Below are positions 26,501 through 33,600 of a DNA stretch of 64,000 nt, piece by piece. The notes beneath the pieces were generated by a model, which saw only the letters and a list, made by a program, of their open reading frames with translations, did no database searches and was not told where the DNA came from. Location: NCBI GenBank assembly GCA_004556745.1, contig SFFY01000002.1:1-64000 (forward strand), given 5' to 3'. Position numbers and translations under genes: made by a program. Source of the DNA: Bacteroidales bacterium. GTDB taxonomy: Bacteria; Bacteroidota; Bacteroidia; Bacteroidales; Bacteroidaceae. Positions within the stretch are counted from its first letter, which is position 1. Each line of letters starts with the position of its first letter.

Positions 26501-26903
26501 CGACAAGGGCGAGACCGAGAAGGCGCGCAACGTGCTGCGCAAATGCAAGGAGGAACTGCCTGCAGAAAATATCCCCTACGAATACGACGATGAAGACATT
26601 GCCTATCTGTGGTATCAAGTGGGAGAGAAGAAGGAAGCAGAGCGCGTGTGCAAGGAGGTGCTGAAATACGATTTCCAATATTTCGCTTACCTCAACTCGC
26701 TTTCGCCCGAACGGCAGCGCACTTACGTACGCACCGCCTACTATCTGTTCCGAGGCCTTATAAGCAACCTGCAAGTGCTCAATATGGCAGAGTCGAAAGA
26801 CATGAAGCACTACGAAGCCGAATATCAGAAACTGATCGACACGCCGGTGGGCACCTCGGCGGCAAATCTCTATATGGAGCAGATGCAAGACTACGGCGAA
26901 TAA
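23592..26903 (+). CDS. DUF2723 integral membrane protein, putative glycosyltransferase
   Basis: A 1103-residue protein started at the ATG at 23592 (MKKFQLVNNLTGWLAF). The N-terminal DUF2723 region has YCSTVEPTASFWDCPEFITTAFKLEVGHPPGAPFF, the acidic loop and the HPPGAP motif reminiscent of GT-C glycosyltransferases, followed by roughly a dozen membrane helices. A second cluster of helices lies around residues 580-690, with the extracytoplasmic PQQPRERDYAYAGSFYAFAIW motif. The C-terminal third is soluble, with TPR-like helices (LLDKGETEKARNVLRKCKEELP, EKKEAERVCKEVLKY). By fold analogy it may transfer sugars from lipid carriers to proteins, but this is inference. A polysaccharide deacetylase follows after 23 bases, so the two may form an operon. 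Confidence 0.85.
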   Translation: MKKFQLVNNLTGWLAFLVAAFTYCSTVEPTASFWDCPEFITTAFKLEVGHPPGAPFFMLTGNLFSQFTDDPAKVAYCVNIMSALLSAMCILFLFWSITHLARKLICTDGIVATWTQTILIMACGLTGALAYTWSDTFWFSAVEGEVYAYSSMFTALVFWLILKWEDHADEPHSDRWLVLIFYLTGLSIGVHLLNLLCLPAIALVYYYKKSPQAGLRGSLIALGVSMVLVAAVLYGVVPGIVKVGGWFELFFVNTLGLPFNTGMVVYLLVLIGVVLTAIWSTTKKDRKRSVVLYTLSVALLGIPFYGHGGSAIAIGVVVLGALVFVLNMKDKEGNYLLRKRFLNTSLLCMLMLMIGYSSYAVIVIRSTQNTPMDQNSPEDIFTLGTYLGREQYGSRPLFMGEAYNSQEQALAADAIGYEKGERIQRKEKASADEKDSYETVSETTGLTYPSALTMLFPRIYSASHAQAYDDWLGGVPMKQVTFRTADGYDYPGEIPTQGANLRFFLSYQVNFMYWRYFMWNFAGRQNDIQGNGELEHGNWITGIPFIDNAMYGDQSLLPDVLKENKGHNVFYCLPLLLGLLGLFWQAYKGERGIRQFWVVFFLFFMTGLAIVLYLNQTPQQPRERDYAYAGSFYAFAIWIGLGVAAIADWLGSLLKKQPVAVAVASVIGILVPLQMVSQTWDDHDRSDRYACRDFGLNYLNTLPDDGKPIIFTNGDNDTFPLWYNQETEGNRTDARVCNLSYLQTDWYTDQMLRPAYDSPALPITWPRLCYVDNGKHTFYPIRPEDKNILEEIKKKDPTVDPYELSYVLDHFVARPEGGYFPTDSLVLTVDKEAVRRSGMMIPGDSIPDKMQISLKKAYERQRGLYRVDIMIYEMLARTNWKRPMYMSVTLGPSNYAGLENFLVLEGLAYRITPFNFGTMRTVDADKMYSNMMNRFAFGNVKAKGIYLDETVMRMCQTHRRMLCLLAKSLLDKGETEKARNVLRKCKEELPAENIPYEYDDEDIAYLWYQVGEKKEAERVCKEVLKYDFQYFAYLNSLSPERQRTYVRTAYYLFRGLISNLQVLNMAESKDMKHYEAEYQKLIDTPVGTSAANLYMEQMQDYGE

Positions 26904-26926
26904 CCAAGCAAGAAGAGAACGTAGAG

Positions 26927-27538
26927 ATGATCATCGAGCAGCCCGCCAAATTCCTCAGATGGCTCTATCCCCAAGCCCTTTGGCGCATGGATAGAAAGGA
27001 GCGCGCCGTATATCTCACCTTCGACGACGGCCCCATTCCCGAGGTAACGCCGTGGGTGCTCGATGTCCTTGACCACTACGGCATCAAGGCTACGTTCTTC
27101 ATGGTGGGCGACAATGTGCGCAAGCACCCCGAGGAGTTCCGAATGGTGCGCGAGCGCGGCCACCGCATTGGCAACCACACGTACAACCACGTAGGAGGAT
27201 TGCTGCACGGCATATCTTCCTACGTGAACAACGTGGAACTGGCCAACACCTATCTGCAAACCGACCTCTTCCGACCCCCGCACGGCTGGATGAAGTGGGG
27301 GCAATATATTCTTGTGAAAGAGAAATACCGCGTGGTGATGTGGGACCTCGTGACGCGCGACTATTCCAAGCACCTCAAGGGGCGCGACGTGCTGCTCAAC
27401 GTGCGTCGCTACGCCCGCCCTGGCAGCATCATCACGTTCCACGACTCCGTGAAAAGCTACGAGAAGCTCACCTACGCCCTGCCCCGCGCCATCGAGTGGC
27501 TGCGCTCGCAAGGCTACGCTTTCAAGGTGTTCGAGTAA
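26927..27538 (+). CDS. Polysaccharide deacetylase (NodB homology)
   Basis: A 203-residue carbohydrate esterase family 4 protein. I start at the ATG at 26927 (MIIEQPAKFLRWLYPQ); the longer frame only shadows the previous gene. The motifs are TFDDGP (catalytic Asp plus metal Asp), HTYNH (metal His pair), RPPHGWMKWG (motif 3, usually RxPxG) and ITFHDS (motif 5). It has no signal peptide, which suggests a cytoplasmic or peripheral site. It probably deacetylates an N-acetylated sugar polymer or precursor. Ends before a clear terminator. Confidence 0.9.
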   Translation: MIIEQPAKFLRWLYPQALWRMDRKERAVYLTFDDGPIPEVTPWVLDVLDHYGIKATFFMVGDNVRKHPEEFRMVRERGHRIGNHTYNHVGGLLHGISSYVNNVELANTYLQTDLFRPPHGWMKWGQYILVKEKYRVVMWDLVTRDYSKHLKGRDVLLNVRRYARPGSIITFHDSVKSYEKLTYALPRAIEWLRSQGYAFKVFE

Positions 27539-27556
27539 AAGAAATATATTAATAAA

Positions 27557-27604
27557 ACACGTTCAGCCCCTTGCTTCCTGCAGCGAGGGGCTGAATGTGT
27601 TTGG
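27557..27604 (+). terminator. Terminator after the polysaccharide deacetylase
   Basis: Imperfect hairpin ACGTTCAGCCCCTTGC / GCGAGGGGCTGAATGT (27559-27596) followed by GTTTGGG. It closes the DUF2723-deacetylase unit. Confidence 0.75.
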
Positions 27605-27800
27605 GAGATAATATAAGAAATTGGAGAATATTCCAAATTTAGAAAAAGCATCATACCAATTTCTCTTTTCAGCACAAGAAACTTTGCAAAGTATGCAAAG
27701 AATATCCGAAAAGTTGGCATTTTTATCAGCAAAACCGCGTTTTTAGTCGGTTTTTTATAGGAAAGTCGTCTCTTTAACAAACTATTTGCCCTTTTTGTTA

Positions 27801-27808
27801 TAACTTTG
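27801..27808 (+). promoter_or_regulatory. -7 box TAACTTTG for the WYL regulator
   Basis: Perfect TAnnTTTG followed by C, 46 bases upstream of the ATG at 27855, in an AT-rich 316-bp gap that otherwise holds only the preceding terminator. Confidence 0.6.
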
Positions 27809-27854
27809 CGTCTGTAAAGGATTGGTTTTTATTTTTTTTCTCTAACCACACACA

Positions 27855-28763
27855 ATGGAACTTGACAAATTTGACAGGCAGCTTCGGCTGCTGCTTATGC
27901 TGACCCAAAACCGCAACCTCACCGTGGACGACGTGAGTCGCCAGCTCTCAATGAGCCGCCGCTCCATCTATCGCTATATCGATTCGTTCAAGCAGATGGG
28001 GTTCATCGTGGTGAAAGAAGGGCCGCGCTACCACATCGACCCCGAGTCGCCCTTCTTCAAGCAAATCACCTCGCTCATTCATTTCACCGAAGACGAGGCG
28101 ATGACCATCAATCAAGTACTTAATTCCGTCTACGACAATTCTCCGCAGGTGCGCCATCTGCGCGAGAAGCTTTCCTCGCTTTACGACTATAAAGTGCTCT
28201 GCAAGCACGGCGTGGACGAACACATAGCGCAAAACCTCGCTGCCCTCTTCGACGCCGTCAAGACGGAGCGCATGGTGGTGCTGCGCGATTACGCCTCGCC
28301 CAACAGCGCACAAACTTCCGACCGCATCGTAGAACCCTATCTCTTTGTTTCGGAAAACAGTGAAGTGCGTTGCTATGAAATCAAGACCGGGCAGAACAAG
28401 ACGTTCAAGCTGAGCCGCATACGCAAGGTTGAGCCGCTCGACCTGCTGTGGAGCCACAAGAGCGAGCACGCTGAGTTCTTTACCGACCTCTTCCACTTCT
28501 CGGGCGAAGAGCGTTTCCCCGTGACCCTCATTTTGGGTCAGCTTTCTATGAGTCTGCTTGTAGAGGAATATCCCGGTGCTTCCGCAATGCTTAAAAAGCA
28601 GGACGACGGACGTTTCCTGCTAAAAACGGAAGTGTGCAGCTACAAAGGCATCGGACGCTTCGTGATGGGGCTGATCGACGACATTGAAATAGTAGGCAGC
28701 CCCGATTTTGTGGAATATCTGCGCGGAAAGGCCGAAGATTTAACACAAAAAGTTGGCAAGTGA
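27855..28763 (+). CDS. HTH/WYL-domain transcriptional regulator
   Basis: A 302-residue regulator. An N-terminal winged helix-turn-helix (about residues 8-62; LTVDDVSRQLSMSRRSIYRYIDSFKQMGF) precedes a linker and a WYL ligand-sensing domain (about 145-235, DRIVEPYLFVSENSEVRCYEIKTGQNKTFKLSRIRKVEPL) and a WCX-like C-terminal extension. WYL proteins bind nucleotides or nucleic acids and regulate stress, DNA-damage or defence genes in other bacteria. No defence genes lie nearby; the closest target candidates are itself and the small orphan gene downstream. Confidence 0.88.
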   Translation: MELDKFDRQLRLLLMLTQNRNLTVDDVSRQLSMSRRSIYRYIDSFKQMGFIVVKEGPRYHIDPESPFFKQITSLIHFTEDEAMTINQVLNSVYDNSPQVRHLREKLSSLYDYKVLCKHGVDEHIAQNLAALFDAVKTERMVVLRDYASPNSAQTSDRIVEPYLFVSENSEVRCYEIKTGQNKTFKLSRIRKVEPLDLLWSHKSEHAEFFTDLFHFSGEERFPVTLILGQLSMSLLVEEYPGASAMLKKQDDGRFLLKTEVCSYKGIGRFVMGLIDDIEIVGSPDFVEYLRGKAEDLTQKVGK

Positions 28764-28786
28764 CATTCGCTGACACAAAATAGTTC

Positions 28787-28794
28787 TTACTTTG
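28787..28794 (+). promoter_or_regulatory. Possible -7 box TTACTTTG for the 90-residue orphan
   Basis: Near match to TAnnTTTG (second base T) followed by C, 43 bases before the ATG at 28837. It lies in the short gap after the WYL regulator. Confidence 0.4.
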
Positions 28795-28836
28795 CACCCG
28801 TAAACCTCAAACGAAAACCTTAAAACTTTTACGGAT

Positions 28837-29109
28837 ATGGCAAAGAAAGAAAATCTCCTCGAGCTTAACGTCAGCCTCAACCTCAACCTTACCGACCGCC
28901 TTGCGGAAACCAATGCCTTCCGCTGCCTCGCCAACTTTTACAGCCGCCTGCTCGGCAACTCCTGCACGGCAACCGAGGCCGTAAGCATCACTTACGCCCA
29001 GCTGTTCCTTTTCGGAACGCTCTGCCCCTTTGACCTGAGCGCAGGCTGGCGCGCCTGCTTTCTCCTACTTACCTTGGGCGCAATCAAAAACGCCCGCCTT
29101 TGGCGATAA
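28837..29109 (+). CDS. Small hypothetical protein (90 residues)
   Basis: A reading frame from MAKKENLLELNVSLNLNL to KNARLWR. The N-terminus is an alternating L/N stretch, the middle is helical (ETNAFRCLANFYSRLLG), and a hydrophobic segment (AQLFLFGTLCPFDLSAGWRACFLLLTLGAI) could be one or two membrane helices. I do not recognise a family. That it is real is supported by GC-rich codon use like its neighbours, a promoter-like box upstream and a very strong terminator 19 bases after the stop. It could be co-transcribed with the WYL regulator. Confidence 0.6.
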   Translation: MAKKENLLELNVSLNLNLTDRLAETNAFRCLANFYSRLLGNSCTATEAVSITYAQLFLFGTLCPFDLSAGWRACFLLLTLGAIKNARLWR

Positions 29110-29127
29110 AACCCTTTGAACATAAAC

Positions 29128-29176
29128 CGCATCGGCGCATTGCACAAGGTCTGTGCAATGCGCCGATGCGTTTTAC
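29128..29176 (+). terminator. Strong terminator after the 90-residue orphan
   Basis: Perfect 19-bp stem (29128-29146 with 29152-29170, 5-nt loop) followed by TTTTACC. Confidence 0.9.
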
Positions 29177-29291
29177 CTTAGAAGGCATTTTTATTGGTTT
29201 AAGACTTTTAGAAGTGTAAACAATTTGCAAACATTTCTCTAATTCCATGCCTTATTCTTAATAATATAAAATTTCTTTTTACTTTTTGCTG

Positions 29292-29329
29292 AAGTATGGG
29301 CTTTATTTGTTACAAAGTCCATACTTTTG
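29292..29329 (+). promoter_or_regulatory. Inverted repeat overlapping the -7 box of the 29363 gene
   Basis: AAGTATGGGCTTT (29292-29304) and AAAGTCCATACTT (29314-29326) form a 13-bp inverted repeat with one G-T wobble and a 9-nt loop. Its right arm overlaps the -7 box TACTTTTG at 29322-29329. Likely an operator for a dimeric regulator, or an mRNA-start hairpin. Confidence 0.5.
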
Positions 29330-29362
29330 TTTAGTGTTTAACTCCTAATTTTTGATATTGTA

Positions 29363-30034
29363 ATGAAAAAGGTTTATCTTTTTGTGCTTGCAGCGTTTGT
29401 TTCGCTCGTAAGCGCCGATGCTCAAATCGTTCGCTCGACTGACAATCCGCAGTATTTGCCGACGCCGGAATACACATACGACGGCGGAGATGACGAGCAA
29501 AAAGTCTTTGGTATGATTCGTGCCGGTGTAGGTACCTCTTGGCTTTGTGGCGATAATATAGATCACCTTGGAAGCCAAATTGCTTATGGCATTGACTTAG
29601 GTTTTGGTGCTCGCATTGGTAGCAAAGGTTTTTATTGGGGTGCAGAATTTGGTTTTAACAGCAGAGGTTGGTCGAATGATACTCGCAACAATTACAAACT
29701 TATGGCGCACAACATAAAACTGACATTTACGCAATTCGGTTGGAAAATTAAATTCGGCGAATCTAATTGGGCAATTGATCCACACTTTGGTGCATTCATC
29801 AGCTACGATTTTGCAGGCAAAGGAAAGTGGGAAACTCATGGGCACAAAGGTTCGTTAAGTCTCAGTGATGACGATACGTGGAATAAATTTGATGCGGGTA
29901 TCAATGTTGGCGGAGGTATTTGGTACAAGAAGTTCAACTTGGATGTAACCTACACGCGTGGTTTTATGGAAGCAATAGAAAAAGGTGATGTTACAAGTGC
30001 CAGTCTGTTGGTTCGCCTCGGCTTTGCCTTCTAA
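29363..30034 (+). CDS. Outer-membrane beta-barrel protein
   Basis: A 223-residue protein with signal peptide (MKKVYLFVLAAFVSLVSADA) and a small porin-like barrel. Amphipathic strands such as IRAGVGTSWLCGDN, AYGIDLGFGARIGSKGFYWGAEFGFNSRGW and FGWKIKFGESNWAIDPHFGAFISYDF end in LLVRLGFAF, with the C-terminal Phe used for BAM recognition. Base composition is AT-richer than the neighbouring genes, with codons such as GGT, GCT and GAT common; this suits either recent transfer or a highly expressed surface protein. It has its own promoter, operator-like repeat and terminator. Confidence 0.8.
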   Translation: MKKVYLFVLAAFVSLVSADAQIVRSTDNPQYLPTPEYTYDGGDDEQKVFGMIRAGVGTSWLCGDNIDHLGSQIAYGIDLGFGARIGSKGFYWGAEFGFNSRGWSNDTRNNYKLMAHNIKLTFTQFGWKIKFGESNWAIDPHFGAFISYDFAGKGKWETHGHKGSLSLSDDDTWNKFDAGINVGGGIWYKKFNLDVTYTRGFMEAIEKGDVTSASLLVRLGFAF

Positions 30035-30064
30035 ATATTGATCAAGTAATGAACAACATTTATT

Positions 30065-30102
30065 CTTCCTGAAAGCATCGTGACTTTCAGGAAGTTTTTT
30101 TT
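30065..30102 (+). terminator. Terminator of the 29363-30034 gene
   Basis: Perfect 11-bp stem CTTCCTGAAAG / CTTTCAGGAAG (30065-30075, 30084-30094) followed by eight T residues. Confidence 0.95.
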
Positions 30103-30185
30103 GCACCGGTAAACGCAAAAAAAACTGCCGTTGCCGCGTCCATTATCTCGGGGATAGTTTTTACTGTCTCCGAGATATTTTTTAT

Positions 30186-30342
30186 TTTCAGCAAGTTATT
30201 TTTTACTATCATATAGGATAGTTTTTGTTACAAAGTTTGTAATATGCGTTACAAAGTTTCTAACACATGTTACAAAGTTTGTAATACGTGTTACAAACTT
30301 TGTAACAAACTTTTTCTTATAGGATAATGAAAAATATCAAGG
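30186..30342. repeat. PAL21 element 2
   Basis: Four 17-bp palindromes of GTTACAAASTTTGTAAY type at 30227, 30248, 30269 and 30290, with spacers ATGC, ACAT, ACGT. The tail at 30322-30342 is the exact reverse complement of the head of PAL21 element 1 (21 of 21 bases). An upstream CAGCAAGTTATTTTTTACT segment is shared with element 3. It lies in a 662-bp convergent gap. Confidence 0.9.
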
Positions 30343-30475
30343 AGATAGGGGAAATTATCTTGCTGGAAATGAAAAATAACTTGGAGAAAATGGGCACGGG
30401 ATAGGCAGATAATGGATATGCTTACTGCATATTATAACTTCAGATTCCTATAAAATTGCAATCAGATGTTGGAAA

Positions 30476-30556
30476 AACGGACAAAATCAGGCTAAAACAT
30501 GTTGGAAAAACGGACAAAAGCCCCTCTCTATGCATTGAAAAAACAGGCAAAAGACG
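30476..30556. repeat. Short direct repeats TGTTGGAAAAACGGACAAAA
   Basis: Two perfect copies (starting 30477 and 30500, 23 bases apart) and a third degenerate copy (ATTGAAAAAACAGGCAAAAG near 30534). Located between PAL21 element 2 and the terminator of the minus-strand adhesin gene. Role unknown. Confidence 0.6.
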
Positions 30557-30620
30557 ATTAACCAAAAGAGGAACAGCGTGTTATTGTCTTCCGAAAAGCA
30601 GATAGCAAGAACATACAAAT

Positions 30621-30663
30621 ATGCGCGTGCGGATGTATCGGTTTGAGACATACGCACGCGCAT
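30621..30663 (-). terminator. Terminator of the 30697-35106 gene
   Basis: Hairpin ATGCGCGTGCG...CGCACGCGCAT (30621-30663) with a second short stem inside, followed on the minus strand by ATTTGTATGTT. Confidence 0.7.
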
Positions 30664-30696
30664 TAAAATTATAATATGAGGCGTTTGCTTATTTCC

Positions 30697-33600
30697 TTAC
30701 CGCACCAAGGCTTTCGCCGTCTGGCTGCCGGCACGCACTACGTAGATGCCGGCGGGGAGGGGCAGGAACTGGGCGGCGCGGCCGTCGGTGATGGCGGTGG
30801 CTATGGCGCGGCCGTCGGCCGCGTACACCGTGACGGGGACACCGGCAGGGGCGTCGGCGATGACGATACCGCCGCGAGCACTGCGGATAGCCAGGGCGGC
30901 AGGCGCGGCATCGAGGTTGCTGATGCCGTTCACCACAATGGAGAATGACGGCGAGGGCTGAGACTCGCGGTCGCCATAAACGGCCGTGACGGTGTAAATG
31001 TGGCTGGTGCCCTCTTCTGCCGTGTCGGTGTAGGCATATCCCTCAACGGGCGCATCGTTGAGCCGCACGCCGTCGCGATAGACGTTGAATCCGTCGGGCG
31101 TGCGTTTCACGAGGCAACCTTCATAGGAGATATTGTCGAGCATGAGGCCCGTCTTGTTCAGTCCCACATAATGCAGGGCGAAGTAGCGGGCATCTTCGGG
31201 TAGCGCAAAACGCTGTTCCGTCCACGTATCGGCGGCTTCGAGGGCAGCGACGAGGCGGAAATCTTCAGGGGCATTGCCCGTAGTGGAATAGAGGAACTGA
31301 TAAGGCTCTGCTTCGGAGGTAACACTCTGCGCGAAGAACGATACGGTCTGGCGGTTGCCCGAGAGACAGGGCGAGATGAGCCAGTCGTCGTTGGGTGCAT
31401 TATAAGCGGCCCACGAGATGAAGCAACGGTCACCCTCGTAAGTAGTGAGGGGCACGGTGGCAGAAACTTTGGAGGGATTGAAAGCCATGAATGCCTGCGG
31501 CACATCGTTGTTGGGCCATTCAAAAGTGCCGTCGGTGGCGTTGCCGAACTTAAACGGCTCTACCTCGTCGCCGTCGAAGAGCGTCCAAAGACCGAAGTCG
31601 CTGATTGAGAAGTCGGGATAATCCTCCGCGCCGTCCACAACGTAGGCCGCTACATCGGAGGCATCTGCCTTTGTCCACGAGAGTTCCACTTTTTCAGAGG
31701 TGCTGATGCCCGTGAGGCTGGAAGGACGCGGCAGGTTGGGCGCTTCAATGCTGACGAGGCGCGAGGCGGCGTTGTTTGAAGACATTTGGTCGCCGTTGGC
31801 AAAGACGCGGGCGGTGAGCGTGACGCTTTGGCCGGCCATGTCGTCGGTGGGTGTGAAGACGAACTTCACTAACTTGGTTTCGCCCGCGGCAAATGGTTTT
31901 ATTACTGACGAGTCAATGAGTTTTTCGCCTTCGTAGAGTTCCACGGTGGCTTGGTCAAAGTCGGCCGTTCCGGCATTCTTCACCCGCGCCGTATAGGTGT
32001 AGCCGAAGCCAGCCTCGGCGACGGTCAGCCCTTCAAGGCTTTCCATCACGACTTCGCGCGTGGCGGTCGTTCCTGAAATGGTGAGGTTGTCTACGTGGAT
32101 ATTGTTGTTGGCTACTTGGCGTATATGTCCGTAAATCAGAATGGAGATGCCGCGCATACCTTGCAGTGCGGAGAGGTCGACGGTGTGCTTTGTCCAGCCG
32201 CCCGCACCTTTCGGGGTGAAGGTGGTGGGGATAAACGTGCGCTGGCCTTCGGACGTTTCGTAGCCGATGCGCATGTACGTGTCGTCGGCATAGGTGTTGG
32301 CATGGAAGAGATAGAAGGAAAGTTGCGGGGCCACCGTTTCGGAGAAGTCGATGCGCGGGGAGATGAACACGCCCTCGCCCTCACGGTTGTACACCTCGTC
32401 GCCGGAGAAGGTGATCAAGCCGGGACCGTCTTGCCCGATGGTAAAGGGATCATAGCCCGTGCCTACTACCGTCCAAGTGGAATAGGTGCAATCGTTGCGC
32501 CAAGGGTTGGTGGCCGTCTGTTGGTTCAGCCAAGTCTCGGCAAAGGGCAGGGTGTAGTCAGCACCCACGATGACCGTGCCCGAGTAAGCCGATGCAGCCT
32601 CGCCGGTCTGCGTGAACGGCGTGATCATATAGCGCACGATGCCCTGCGTGCCGTTTAGTTCAGCCTCTGGCGTGCCGTCGGTATAAGCCGTGCCCTTTAT
32701 GCCCGGGGCGATTACGGTGAAGGCATCGTCGGTGATACGGGTCACGCGATAGCGCACATCGTCGGAGCTGACATAGCGTCCCTCACTGTCGGTGCCGGAG
32801 GGCGAAGCCTGCCACGTGAGCTGTACGCCGCCGTTGGCATTGCGCACGGCCTGCAAGTCGGAAGCCGGCTGGGGCACGCCGATAGAGAGGTCGCACGCTA
32901 CGATGGCGCGGATGCTCTCGCCGTCGGCATTGGCAACAGCCACTTCGTAGGTATTCACGGCCATCGCTGCCTGCGTGTCGGTCCACTCCACCTGCGCTGC
33001 CGTGCCTAAGTTCCTGACAACGCCTGCCGGCTCTGCGCTGCCGCTCTTGTAGATACGCGCTTCGAGGGGCGCGGCAAGGGGCGAGCCCATAGCGGTGAGC
33101 GAGGGCGTGGTGAAGGAAAGGCGGACGGAGGAGTCGGTAACCTTTTCGGCCGTGAGGTTTTCCACCGTGGCAGGCACGGAAGCCGAGGAAAGTTCGCGGA
33201 GATAAAGGTTGTCAATCGAGGTGTGCTCGCCGGCAGCCGTTGTGACATGGAAACCGATGTAGGCATCGCCCGGCGCGGGCACGAAGTCCACATTGATTTC
33301 AACAGGCTCGAGCTGCGGCGCTTGGAAGGTGGTTTGCTTAATGACGCGGTTCTGGCCTGCCACCGTGTAGCCCGGGCCGATGGTCACGGCGAGGTTGTTG
33401 TCGTAGCCGTAATAGCCATAGGCCTGGAACGTGAGGCGATATACTTTATTGGCATCGAAGGCCAGGGCGGGCGTGATGAGCCAGTCGTCAGCGGCACCAT
33501 ATATATTAGTATAATAGAAAGCGCAATAATACTGCGTGTCGAACTTCCAGCGGGGCTGATAAAAGTCATCGCCAGTGCAGTCCGCGTTGGCGTCGATTAC

